Below are positions 1 through 8,168 of a stretch of DNA of 64,000 bases, in pieces (position 1 is the stretch's first letter; every line of letters starts with the position of its first letter). The stretch spans positions 415,501 through 479,500 of the forward strand of contig NZ_CP089538.1 in assembly GCF_021233055.1 (NCBI RefSeq), written 5' to 3'. The position numbers and the translations under genes are program-made. Source of the DNA: Spirosoma oryzicola (GTDB taxonomy: Bacteria; Bacteroidota; Bacteroidia; Cytophagales; Spirosomataceae). The notes beneath the pieces were generated by a model that did not search any database, was not told the DNA's origin, and saw nothing but the letters and a program-made list of their open reading frames with translations.

Positions 1-639
1 GACGGAGAAGCTTGACATGGTGTGTACCTTCGACTAGGACTTACTTAACCGGGAAGCATGACTATACTGAATCATCTATCGTTTAACAGGACCACCAGTT
101 GTACAAATAAGAAGCCTGATGGTGTGTCGCTGTTTTAGCAATTCTAAAAGCGGTTGATACGCCCTGTATACTTCAAATAATGTGTACATCGGTAGGAGCC
201 AGAATAGTGACCAACCAAACGAGGGTTCGAAATGTACTGTCTGAAAAGCCAGCTTTTACAGGCTTTCGCCATATACGATTTGGTAAGAACGCGTGAGCTT
301 ATCTGCCATACTATTTATGGTAATATAAGCACAAATGAATGAGTGATAATTTTATATAAATACTTGTATAGTAAATAGAAAGTTGATTAATTAGTGCTAT
401 TATAACAAATAGGTAAGTAGTAATGGCTCTTATTGTAGTAGGGAGATACTACTTGCAAGAAGCGTTGTTATTTATAACAAACAGATCTAGATAATTGTAA
501 TTAAACAGAACCCTATGTCGATTTATATAGTCAACAACGTAAACGTGTCAACAATTAGTGCACCGTTAGGTCCGAGATCTGTGTTCACTAGTCTGTAATC
601 CTTTTCGATTACCCAATTATCCACATTGCATTGTAGGTC
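1..639. other. AT-rich left-edge region without a convincing gene
   Basis: No reading frame of convincing length or composition lies here. The stretch from about 290 to 530 is notably AT-rich. All three minus-strand frames are closed within the first 50 bases. Two plus-strand frames run in from the window edge and stop at 35-37 (TAG) and 84-86 (TAA); either could be the last codons of an upstream gene, but neither can be chosen. A weak inverted repeat (AAAGCC at 245-250, GGCTTT at 261-266) is the only structure noticed. Confidence 0.5.
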
Positions 640-1638
640 ATGGAGCAGCGTAATGCAAGCATAGATGTCTTTCGCTTTTTTGCAGCCTGTTTGGTATTTA
701 TCAGTCACAGTGTTTATTCCAATCATCCGTCACTGCTGGCTTTATTAGGAATAGTAGGTCGATGGGCGTTGCCTTTCTTTTTTCTGGTGAGTGGCTATTA
801 TTTTGAGAAAAGTTATGCTCGTCGGTCCGTATCTGCCTTTTCCAAAACCATAACGGCTCTGTTATCCGCCACCTTGTTTATTAATTTGTTTTACCTGGTG
901 TTTGTTGGGCTCACGGAAGGGACGCTTAAGCCACTTGCTACGCACTTTACCCTGCTAACCGGTACTTACTTTCATCTGTGGTTTCTGACCTCACTTTTAG
1001 TAAGTTATGTAGTCCTCTGGTTTTTTCTAACCTACAAGCTGACCCGGTTACTACCTTATCTGGCAATAGCAACCATTGTCCTTGTTCTGCTGCTGACTCC
1101 TTACAATTATTTGTTTGGTATGAGCGCACACCCCATTTATGCGCGCTCGCTCTTATCAATCCCCTTCTTATGCATCGGGTTTTTTATTGCCCGATATTCA
1201 GTGGATGTTAACGTTTCCAGGCCAACGACCTATGTATTGATTGCCGTAGGTATCGGGATACAACTTATCGAAGGATGGTTTTTGTCGAATGGGGGGCAGG
1301 ATTCGTCAAGGGTTAACTTCCTGGGCGGCACGTTTTTCGTATCGATCGGAATGTTCTTACTAGCCCTGCAACTGGTTGTGCGCAGCGACAGTGTGTTGGG
1401 TTATTATGGCCGTCGGTATTCGTTTCCTTTATACCTATATCATCCGTTCATCAACTACTTTCTTCACAAAACGCTGGAAGTTACGTCAATCGGGGAAGTG
1501 ATGTATTGGCTTAGTCCAATAGTAGCCCTGGCTGCAACCTTACTCCTATTTATTTACCTGGACAAATATGCTCCGACCGTATTTCGTGTTCTGAGTGGCA
1601 ACCTAAGTAGGCCAAAACTTGCTGAAAAGCCAAACTAA
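640..1638 (+). CDS. Acyltransferase family 3 membrane protein
   Basis: This 332-residue integral membrane protein resembles the acyltransferase-3 family, which transfers acyl groups (often acetyl) to sugars of exopolysaccharide, O-antigen or other envelope glycans at the inner membrane. The N-terminus has the family opening: Ile-Asp near residue 8, an FRFFAA stretch, and His23 in the position of the conserved histidine. About ten hydrophobic segments follow, with no extra soluble domain. The ATG at 640 is the natural start. Base composition is lower in GC than most of the window and matches the AT-rich upstream region, which hints at an island or capsule-type locus continuing to the left. The substrate cannot be inferred. 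The gene ends before a long palindrome at 1721-1770. Confidence 0.85.
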   Translation: MEQRNASIDVFRFFAACLVFISHSVYSNHPSLLALLGIVGRWALPFFFLVSGYYFEKSYARRSVSAFSKTITALLSATLFINLFYLVFVGLTEGTLKPLATHFTLLTGTYFHLWFLTSLLVSYVVLWFFLTYKLTRLLPYLAIATIVLVLLLTPYNYLFGMSAHPIYARSLLSIPFLCIGFFIARYSVDVNVSRPTTYVLIAVGIGIQLIEGWFLSNGGQDSSRVNFLGGTFFVSIGMFLLALQLVVRSDSVLGYYGRRYSFPLYLYHPFINYFLHKTLEVTSIGEVMYWLSPIVALAATLLLFIYLDKYAPTVFRVLSGNLSRPKLAEKPN

Positions 1639-1720
1639 TCTCTTAACCAAGCTTACACTAAAAGCAACTGAAAATCAGTACGCTTTGCTTGATCTACTAA
1701 GGCTGGTTAATTCATATTTG

Positions 1721-1770
1721 TAAATTAGAAAGGGCCAACAGATCGCGATCTGCTGGCCCTTTCTAATTTA
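1721..1770. terminator. 50-base near-perfect palindrome, bidirectional terminator
   Basis: Two 25-base arms meet with no spacer and differ by a single mismatch that would form a G-U pair in RNA. The outer arms are TAAATTAGAAAGGGCCA and TGGCCCTTTCTAATTTA. Either strand gives a GC-rich stem followed by an AT-rich tail. It lies between the acyltransferase gene and the convergent tRNA-Arg, so it probably terminates both. Confidence 0.8.
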
Positions 1771-1775
1771 TTAAG

Positions 1776-1847
1776 TGCTCCCGAAGGGATTCGAACCCCT
1801 ATCGTCGGTACCGGAAACCGAAATTCTATCCATTGAACTACGGAAGC
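1776..1847 (-). tRNA. tRNA-Arg (anticodon CCG)
   Basis: The reverse strand folds as a complete 72-base cloverleaf. The acceptor stem pairs GCTTCCG with CGGGAGC, the T-loop is GTTCGAAT within a GGGG/CCCT-type stem, and the anticodon stem TCGGT/ACCGA holds the loop TTCCGGT, giving anticodon CCG for arginine CGG codons. The discriminator base is A at 1776. The 3' CCA is not encoded. A well-formed promoter lies upstream at 1868-1899 and a strong palindromic terminator lies just downstream. Confidence 0.95.
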
Positions 1848-1867
1848 GTCTTTTCCCAATGGGAGTG

Positions 1868-1899
1868 CAAATATACTAGCTTTTGCTCTAAAAACGCAA
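1868..1899 (-). promoter_or_regulatory. Bacteroidota-type promoter for tRNA-Arg
   Basis: On the minus strand a TTG (bases 1897-1899) is followed after 21 bases by TATATTTG (1868-1875). This matches the Bacteroidota housekeeping pattern of a TTTG-like -33 box and a TAnnTTTG -7 box at the expected spacing. The -7 box ends 20 bases before the mature tRNA 5' end, so a very short leader is predicted. This is the cleanest promoter seen in the window. Confidence 0.75.
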
Positions 1900-2009
1900 G
1901 TATCTTGCAAAGATGATTTTAGGCAAAAAGTCAAATGAGCAAGCACATCCTTTGAAAAACGAGCTCAATTTGAGGGTTGAGTAGGCATTGTGACCCGATT
2001 TGTGCTTTC

Positions 2010-3161
2010 CTACGTTTTCTCGTCAATCTCGCCAATTTTCTTCGCTCGTTTGGGTAGATGATCAGCCAGTTGCTGAAAGTTTTTGATGGGTGGACGGGGC
2101 TTTTCGGCTTCGCCGATCAAAAAACCGTAAGGGTTAAGTGACTCGACAGCATCGAAAATCACTTTTATGATGGCCGTCATGGGTAGTGCTAGTACCAGGC
2201 CCGGAAATCCCCAGACGTTTTCCCACAGAATCAGGACTATAATAGCCGCCAGCGGATTAATACTTACCTTAGAACCCACAATATAAGGCGTAATGAAATT
2301 ACCTTCCAACGTTTGAACAAAGAGAAAAACGCCAATGACGCCGAGCGCTTTCAGCGGATTATCTTGCGTGACCAATGCGTAGGCTGCGGGTAGAAGCGAA
2401 CCCATAGAAATTCCGAAGTAAGGGATCAAAACCAGACAAGCACCAAAGAATCCGAAGAAGATAGCATAGTCAATGCCGAGGATAAATAGCCCGATGGTCA
2501 TTAGGGTACCGATGATCAAAATAACCAATACTAGTCCGGCCAAATAATCTTTTACGACGTTGTAGATACCGCTCAGCACAGCATCTATCTTGGAGCGCCG
2601 TGTACCATTGAACGCTCTGTAAAAAAAAGATCGGAAAAAGTCGCGGTAAAGCAAAAAAAAGAAAATAAACAGCAGCACCAGAAAAACATCCGTTAGGGTG
2701 CTGGTCGTAGCCAGCAGCGTGCTGGTCAGAATGGTGCCACCTTCAGCCAAAGCCTGGTTCAGGTATTTACGAACTTCGGCAACCTGGCGCTGTCGGTCGA
2801 TGTTTAAACGTTCGTCGGCGTACGTCTGAAGCTGCCCCAGATACTCGTTACCTCGCTTGATCAGCTGCGGTATGACTTCGGCAAAGCTGCTGATCTGCAT
2901 CGAAACAGCGTATAGAATGCCAACGATAACGGCCAGCGTCAGGATTAAACACAAGATAATGGCGAGTATTCGGGGAAGTCGCCAGTTTTCAAGTCGTTGC
3001 GCCAACGGAAAGAGCAGGACGGAAAATAGAATAGCAAAAACCAGCGGAATTAATAATCCATGGAGTGCATGTAATCCGTAAATAATAATAACCAATGACA
3101 GTAATACGCAGGAAATTTTAGCGTATAAGGGAAGCTTTATCTCCCGGGCGCGAGTATCCAT
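2010..3161 (-). CDS. AI-2E family transporter (permease)
   Basis: This 383-residue polytopic inner-membrane protein belongs by pattern to the AI-2E/PerM (YdiK, TqsA) family. It has two to three N-terminal hydrophobic helices, a soluble amphipathic stretch around residues 85-135, and a C-terminal block of five or so helices. That block includes the glycine- and proline-rich segment with GIDYAIFFGFFGACLVLIPYFG-like character (about residues 225-250). Family members have been linked to export of AI-2, sodium-proton exchange and other small solutes, so the substrate here is open. The tail after the last helix is short and basic. The ATG at 3161 fits. It stands alone, convergent with the tRNA region and divergent from the two-component pair. 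Confidence 0.85.
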   Translation of the reverse strand: MDTRAREIKLPLYAKISCVLLSLVIIIYGLHALHGLLIPLVFAILFSVLLFPLAQRLENWRLPRILAIILCLILTLAVIVGILYAVSMQISSFAEVIPQLIKRGNEYLGQLQTYADERLNIDRQRQVAEVRKYLNQALAEGGTILTSTLLATTSTLTDVFLVLLFIFFFLLYRDFFRSFFYRAFNGTRRSKIDAVLSGIYNVVKDYLAGLVLVILIIGTLMTIGLFILGIDYAIFFGFFGACLVLIPYFGISMGSLLPAAYALVTQDNPLKALGVIGVFLFVQTLEGNFITPYIVGSKVSINPLAAIIVLILWENVWGFPGLVLALPMTAIIKVIFDAVESLNPYGFLIGEAEKPRPPIKNFQQLADHLPKRAKKIGEIDEKT

Positions 3162-3447
3162 AATGCAGCATAAACACGAATTCTAGTCTAATCGTTATTA
3201 AGTTTTTTTAAGCTGGAAAGGATACAACAGACTATACCGTCCCGTTGGCGGGCTAGTTGAAATCTTATAGCGTATAGAGTGAATTCAATGGGTTAGTAAT
3301 CAACGGGTAACAAAAGCTTATGGAAGTTGTTTGCTTGTTAAATTTTTGTTAAGTATGTACTGTTTAGGCGTAACGTTGTGGATAAGCCACGTAACTTCGC
3401 AGTAGCCTAAGCTAACTAATAGGCTGTTCTCACCAATTCCGCTTCTC

Positions 3448-4155
3448 ATGAGTGCTGCTAAAGCTGCTCAACCGCAACATCGCATTTTAGTCGTAGATGA
3501 CGACGCCGACATTGTCGAAATGCTCGAATACAATTTGATTAAGGAAGGGTACGATGTGCGCACAGCGACCGATGGTCGTAAAGCCGTCGAAATTGCCCGT
3601 ACTTATTTGCCTGAATTAGTAATGCTCGACATTATGATGCCGAAATTAGACGGTATCGAAGCAGGTCGGCAATTACGTGACATACCCGAGCTACGTCAGA
3701 CTTACATTCTGTACCTGACCGCCCGTTCGGAGGAATATTCAGAAGTCGCGGCTTTTGATGTCGGGGCTGATGATTACATCACGAAACCCATCAAGCCGCG
3801 TGCCTTGATGAGTCGGATTAATGCACTCTTCCGGCGCGAAGCCCAGCGCGATGATCCAGGTGAGCAGATCAATATCGCCGAACTAACCATCAACCGGAAA
3901 AATTATTCGGTTACGCAGGGTGACAAGTCGGTCATTCTACCCAAAAAGGAATTTGAACTACTGTTTTTTCTGGCGCAACATCCCAATAAAGTGTTTAGCC
4001 GGGAAGAACTTCTTCAAAAAATATGGGGGGCCGATATTTATGTCCTCGAACGCACTGTCGATGTTCATATCCGTAAACTCCGCGAGAAAATCGGGGATAC
4101 GCATATTCGAACGCTCAAAGGAGTTGGCTACATGTTTACCGACCAGCCCGAATAA
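3448..4155 (+). CDS. OmpR/PhoB-family response regulator
   Basis: This 235-residue protein has a receiver domain (about 11-125) and an OmpR-type winged-helix DNA-binding domain (about 137-232). The receiver carries the acidic pocket Asp17-Asp18-Asp19, the phospho-acceptor Asp61 in MLDIMMPKLDG, Thr91 and Lys113. The effector domain shows the typical PKKEFELLFFL and RTVDVHIRKLREKIG motifs. It lies 95 bases upstream of a sensor kinase gene in the same direction, so the two probably form a PhoP/PhoR-like pair. The hairpin at 4158-4236 between them may tune the ratio of the two products. The trigger is unknown, although phosphate limitation is typical for close relatives of this family. Confidence 0.93.
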   Translation: MSAAKAAQPQHRILVVDDDADIVEMLEYNLIKEGYDVRTATDGRKAVEIARTYLPELVMLDIMMPKLDGIEAGRQLRDIPELRQTYILYLTARSEEYSEVAAFDVGADDYITKPIKPRALMSRINALFRREAQRDDPGEQINIAELTINRKNYSVTQGDKSVILPKKEFELLFFLAQHPNKVFSREELLQKIWGADIYVLERTVDVHIRKLREKIGDTHIRTLKGVGYMFTDQPE

Positions 4156-4157
4156 AC

Positions 4158-4236
4158 GAATGAGTGAATTAGTGACTGAGCGAATTGGTTTATTGATAAG
4201 TGATTGTGTGCCTATGCTGGGACACAATCACTCATT
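4158..4236 (+). promoter_or_regulatory. Hairpin in the gap between response regulator and kinase
   Basis: GTGATTGTGT (4200-4209) pairs with ACACAATCAC (4222-4231). An outer pairing is possible between AATGAGT near 4159 and ACTCATT at 4230-4236. The left part is a loose tandem of GAATGAGTGA/GACTGAGCGAA-like units that recurs elsewhere in the window. There is no clear U-tract, so a mRNA-stability or partial-termination role is more likely than full termination. Confidence 0.45.
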
Positions 4237-4250
4237 CTCTTATTTAGTTG

Positions 4251-5285
4251 ATGTCGCTTAGCCCCCGCTTTATAGCTTTGCTGCTGGCGTCGCTGATTTC
4301 GGCGCTGACGGTCGTTTTTTTAACCTTCGTGGAAGGCGTAACCAACAACATGTTGTTTGTTGTGGGAATCTCCTCGTTTGGCGTCTCGTTTTTTCTGGTC
4401 CTGTACGCCATTGAACTGCTCGTTTTTCGAGAGGTCAATAAAATGTACAAGACCATCCACAAACTCAAGATCCGTGATTTTGCTATTTCGCGCAAGACAA
4501 TCGTCAAAAATGTCAATCCCTTCAAGAAGCTGAACGACGAGATCTTTGTTTATGTCGCCAAAAAGCAGAAAGAAATTGATGAACTGAAACGGCTGGAACA
4601 ATTTCGGCGTGAATTTCTGGCCGATGTTTCGCACGAACTGAAAACCCCAATTTTTGCCGCGCAGGGATTTATCCATACCCTTATCGACGGGGCCGTCGAT
4701 GATGAGTTCGTGCGGGATAAGTTTCTGGCAAAGGCGGCTAAAAGTCTGGATGGTCTGGATGCGTTGGTCAAAGACCTGGTAGCGCTTTCGCAACTGGAAA
4801 CTGGCGAGGTAACGATGAGCTTTGAGCGCGTTGACATTGCCCAGGTGACGGAAGAAATATTCGAACAGCTAGAAACGATTGCCAGTGATAAACGCACGTT
4901 TCTGAAGTTACGAATCGATCAGCCCGGCCCGGTCTGGGTGAAAGCGGACCCGCAGCGCATCATGCAGGTTATGACCAACCTGATCGAAAATGCGGTTAAA
5001 TACGGGAATGAGAACGGCAAGGTTATCGTAAGTCTCGAAACCGACAAAAAACATGTGCTTATCGCTGTCAAAGACGATGGTCCCGGTATTCCGCCCGAAC
5101 ACCTGAGCCGAATTTTTGAGCGGTTCTACCGGGTCGAAAAAAGCCGCTCTAAGGATCGGGGTGGTACGGGGTTAGGATTGGCCATTGTGAAGCATATCCT
5201 GAATGCTCACAAAGCAAAGATCACCGTCATGAGCAAATTGGAAAAAGGAACTACGTTTCGCTTCAAACTGGAACGAATGGAGTAA
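4251..5285 (+). CDS. Sensor histidine kinase, PhoR-like
   Basis: This 344-residue kinase has two N-terminal membrane helices (about 7-27 and 35-56) joined by only a few residues, so it lacks a periplasmic sensing domain. A linker of about 55 residues leads to the dimerisation/phospho-acceptor domain with His128 in DVSHELKTP. The HATPase domain has the N box (LIENAVKYG), the G1 box (DDGPGIPPE) and the G2 box (GGTGLGLAIVKH). The ATG at 4251 is chosen over an in-frame TTG just before it. It should phosphorylate the regulator encoded directly upstream. Sensing is likely to be within the membrane, through the linker, or through partner proteins, as proposed for short PhoR-type kinases. Confidence 0.92.
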   Translation: MSLSPRFIALLLASLISALTVVFLTFVEGVTNNMLFVVGISSFGVSFFLVLYAIELLVFREVNKMYKTIHKLKIRDFAISRKTIVKNVNPFKKLNDEIFVYVAKKQKEIDELKRLEQFRREFLADVSHELKTPIFAAQGFIHTLIDGAVDDEFVRDKFLAKAAKSLDGLDALVKDLVALSQLETGEVTMSFERVDIAQVTEEIFEQLETIASDKRTFLKLRIDQPGPVWVKADPQRIMQVMTNLIENAVKYGNENGKVIVSLETDKKHVLIAVKDDGPGIPPEHLSRIFERFYRVEKSRSKDRGGTGLGLAIVKHILNAHKAKITVMSKLEKGTTFRFKLERME

Positions 5286-5317
5286 CCAAGCCAATCGCGT
5301 TTTTTACGTCAGAAAAG

Positions 5318-6583
5318 TTAGATGAATCGTTTCAGGGCAAAATGCGCAATAACCATCTGCCCATTACGTCTGACCAAGATAGAGACTTCCTTGCCTTCGC
5401 CTTTTTGAAGGATCTTATAAATATCGCTGACTGTCAGGTTCTTGGCTGAGTAGTTATTGACAAATAAAACTTCGTCACCTTCTTTGAGTCCAGACAGATC
5501 AGCGGGGGAACCTTCGATGATTTTGCCGACGTAATAGTTGCGTAACTGTTCGCCTTTGGCGCGAAGCTCCAGACCGCTCATATCGTGCTCAAACGTTTCG
5601 CGCATCAGACGCTTGACCGGTTTCATCACAACATAGCGCTCCGGGTAGTTGAACGTGACATTGAACCGGCGCAGCAGTTCGCAACCGACATTGCCCTGTC
5701 GTTCGGGCATATCGACCAGCTTCATCCCAAAAGCGGTGCTATCCGGGAAGGACGCCAGGATATTATCCAGTTCATAACGGCCAAATTTTATTTTCTGAAT
5801 CCGGCCCATGCTGCCGTTGATCACTCCGTTTAACCCACGGCCCAGTTGCGCCCGAACCACTTTGGCCGGCAAGGGCATTGCATTTGTGCTGCGCGAGGGA
5901 TCCAGCAGAAGGGCATGACCGGCCCCCGTGTCTAAAACCACCCGAAGCGGCATAGACTTTTCTCCGTCGTAAACAGACAGTGCATCGGTATACGCTTTGG
6001 TGTCTTGAATCGTAATGGGATAACGGTCGCCTTTCCGCTTCCGATAGCGGTATTTTTTTGGCTGCATGATGACGAGTTCCCGCCGGGTAAAATCAACGTT
6101 TACGACAAAATTGGCAAAGAGTTCATAGCCAAAAATGCCATGAACCGGTGTTCCGACAAACTCCGAAAGCTTTAGAATGTCTTCGTCCAACAGCACAATG
6201 TTGTGGTGCGAAGCCCGTAGGTCGCCCATTCGCAGGTTGTTGTTGATCGCAATTGATGCGGTCAGGTTAGCCCCTTCACCTGCCCCCGCAATTTTCATTT
6301 TTCGGGCGAGTGTAAGCGGTTGTTTCTTGAAAATACTAGGGTCGGTAATAATGGTATTGCTAACGCCCGTATCCAGAATAAAATGGAGCGTATCGGAATC
6401 ATTGATGCGTACCGGGACGATGATCAGGTTTGAATGAAGTTGGAAAGGAATTCGCGTCCAGGAGCGATTCCCGGCTATATAAAAGCCGTAACGGTCGCGA
6501 TCCGGGGTACCCTTGTTGCCATCCTTGGCCCAAGCGTCCAGACAGATGCATAGCATCCCGATTGCCAATAGTACCGCCTTCAT
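5318..6583 (-). CDS. Exported retropepsin-like aspartyl protease with PDZ domain
   Basis: This 421-residue protein begins with a signal peptide ending near Ala19. It contains two aspartyl-protease-type motifs, Asp71-Thr-Gly in FILDTGVSNT and Asp218-Thr-Gly in VVLDTGAGHA. This suggests a single chain carrying both halves of a retropepsin/pepsin-like active site. A PDZ domain occupies about residues 345-420 (GSPADLSGLKEGDEVLFVNN). Proteins of this layout are common in Bacteroidota and are usually annotated as aspartyl protease family protein; substrates are generally unknown. It probably acts in the periplasm or at the outer membrane. It ends tail-to-tail with the histidine kinase gene. Confidence 0.85.
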   Translation of the reverse strand: MKAVLLAIGMLCICLDAWAKDGNKGTPDRDRYGFYIAGNRSWTRIPFQLHSNLIIVPVRINDSDTLHFILDTGVSNTIITDPSIFKKQPLTLARKMKIAGAGEGANLTASIAINNNLRMGDLRASHHNIVLLDEDILKLSEFVGTPVHGIFGYELFANFVVNVDFTRRELVIMQPKKYRYRKRKGDRYPITIQDTKAYTDALSVYDGEKSMPLRVVLDTGAGHALLLDPSRSTNAMPLPAKVVRAQLGRGLNGVINGSMGRIQKIKFGRYELDNILASFPDSTAFGMKLVDMPERQGNVGCELLRRFNVTFNYPERYVVMKPVKRLMRETFEHDMSGLELRAKGEQLRNYYVGKIIEGSPADLSGLKEGDEVLFVNNYSAKNLTVSDIYKILQKGEGKEVSILVRRNGQMVIAHFALKRFI

Positions 6584-6822
6584 GTAGATGTTGTTTATAG
6601 CATTGAAATTACGTATTTTTTACTAGAATAACACAAAAAAAGAGTAGTGAGTTTTGCTTGTGAACAAGCGGTATACACCGTTGAACGATCGCTTTACAAA
6701 ATTTACCACTGCTCCAAACAACGGGTTCGGATGAAAAGCCCTAATTTCGCCCAGAGTTGATAGACAATGCCCTGTTTAAGTAACTCATTGTAGTTGATTA
6801 TTAGCACATTATTTTCTGTTCT

Positions 6823-7587
6823 ATGCGTAAAAAGATAGTTGCCGGTAACTGGAAAATGAACAAAACCTTCGAGGAAGCGAAAGCCCTGCTATCGGAGGTG
6901 ATCAATATGGTTAAGGATGAAGTTACGGGGGACGTTCAGGTGGTGCTTTGTCCGCCTTCGTTGTACCTGACTACATCACGCCAGTACATCGCACCGGGTG
7001 GTAAGATTTCACTAGGAGCACAGAACTGCCACGAGAAAGCTTCGGGTGCTTACACAGGTGAAATTTCGGCACCGATGCTCCAGTCTATCGGCGTCGAATA
7101 CGTCATCCTGGGTCATAGCGAACGGCGTCAGTATTTCGAAGAAACCAATGCGCAGTTGGCCGAAAAAGTCAATAGTGTACTTGAAAATGGCCTGACGCCA
7201 ATTTTTTGCTGCGGTGAATCGCGCGATCTACGCGAAAACGGCGATTACATCGGTTTTGTAAAAGATCAGTTGACCGAAAGCCTTTTTCACCTGTCGGCTG
7301 AATCGTTCAGCAAAGTCGTTATTGCTTACGAACCCATCTGGGCTATCGGTACCGGCTTAACGGCTTCATCGGCGCAGGCGCAGGATATGCATTTCGAGCT
7401 TCGTCAGCACATTGCCGGACAGTATGGTGATGAGGTAGCGCAGGAAACGTCAATTTTATACGGCGGTAGCGCCAACGAGAAAAATGCGGCTGAGCTCTTC
7501 GCACAACCGGATGTTGACGGTGGTCTTATCGGTGGTGCTTCGCTCAAATCGCGCGAGTTTACCAACGTTATCAAGGCTCGCCAGTAA
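6823..7587 (+). CDS. tpiA: Triosephosphate isomerase
   Basis: This 254-residue glycolytic enzyme interconverts dihydroxyacetone phosphate and glyceraldehyde 3-phosphate in the cytoplasm. The (beta/alpha)8 hallmarks are all present: Asn9 and Lys11 in AGNWKMNK, His98 in ILGHSERR, the catalytic Glu170 in AYEPIWAIGTG with the flexible loop following, and the phosphate-binding YGGSANEKN near residue 213. The length is normal. The gene is monocistronic, with a 239-base upstream gap and a classical rho-independent terminator 5 bases after the stop codon. Confidence 0.97.
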   Translation: MRKKIVAGNWKMNKTFEEAKALLSEVINMVKDEVTGDVQVVLCPPSLYLTTSRQYIAPGGKISLGAQNCHEKASGAYTGEISAPMLQSIGVEYVILGHSERRQYFEETNAQLAEKVNSVLENGLTPIFCCGESRDLRENGDYIGFVKDQLTESLFHLSAESFSKVVIAYEPIWAIGTGLTASSAQAQDMHFELRQHIAGQYGDEVAQETSILYGGSANEKNAAELFAQPDVDGGLIGGASLKSREFTNVIKARQ

Positions 7588-7591
7588 CAAC

Positions 7592-7617
7592 AATGGCCAG
7601 GTCAATGCCTGGCCATT
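7592..7617 (+). terminator. Rho-independent terminator of tpiA
   Basis: A perfect 10-base stem AATGGCCAGG/CCTGGCCATT encloses a 6-base loop. The following ACTTTTTC supplies a U-tract. It starts 4 bases after the tpiA stop codon. Confidence 0.85.
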
Positions 7618-7652
7618 ACTTTTTCTAACGCTTAAACGAACGGTGGTTCCGG

Positions 7653-8168
7653 ATGACAGCTGCTTACTACGTCCAGAAATTACAGATGGAGCCCCATCCA
7701 GAGGGCGGTTATTTCGCCGAAACCTACCGGTCAGCCGAAACGATTCCACATTCGGCCTTGCCTGATCGATTCGGCGGTAATCGTGCGTTTGGAACGGCGA
7801 TTTATTTTTTGCTGGAAAGCCACCACGTTTCTGCGCTCCACCGAATACAGGCTGACGAAATCTGGCATTTCTACGCGGGTGGACCACTAGACGTTTTCGT
7901 AATCGATCCAACCGGCGAACTGACAGTTATTCGTTTGGGCAACAAGCTGGAACAGGGCGACGTATTTCAGGCGGTTGTTCCGGCGGGCTGCTGGTTTGGC
8001 TCGAAGCCCGCCGAGGGTAGCGCTTTTTCGCTCGTGGGCTGCACTGTTGCGCCGGGTTTCGACTTTGCCGATTTCGAAATGGCTGATCGCGCTACACTTC
8101 TTGAGGAATACCCTCAACACCGGGCGGTTATCGAGCAGCTAACGGAAGTTTACATTCCCAAACTTTGA
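7653..8168 (+). CDS. Cupin domain protein, DUF985 family
   Basis: This 171-residue cytoplasmic protein matches the DUF985/YML079w-like cupin family. It has the PHPEGGYFAETYRS opening near residue 12, a HRIQADEIWHFYAGGPL segment (about 62-80) typical of the first cupin motif, and a VPAGCWFGSKP stretch in the second half. The family forms small beta-barrels; their natural ligand is not firmly established, so no reaction is assigned. The 3' end overlaps the end of the convergent gene at 8139 by 30 bases, with no room for an intergenic terminator. Confidence 0.85.
   Translation: MTAAYYVQKLQMEPHPEGGYFAETYRSAETIPHSALPDRFGGNRAFGTAIYFLLESHHVSALHRIQADEIWHFYAGGPLDVFVIDPTGELTVIRLGNKLEQGDVFQAVVPAGCWFGSKPAEGSAFSLVGCTVAPGFDFADFEMADRATLLEEYPQHRAVIEQLTEVYIPKL

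Noticed and set aside
2..86. Possible last codons of a plus-strand gene entering from the left edge
   Set aside because: Two frames run in and stop at 37 and 86; neither is long enough to judge.
523..726. 67-codon minus-strand frame overlapping the acyltransferase start
   Set aside because: It overlaps the clear N-terminus of the acyltransferase and has no recognisable protein features in AT-rich DNA.
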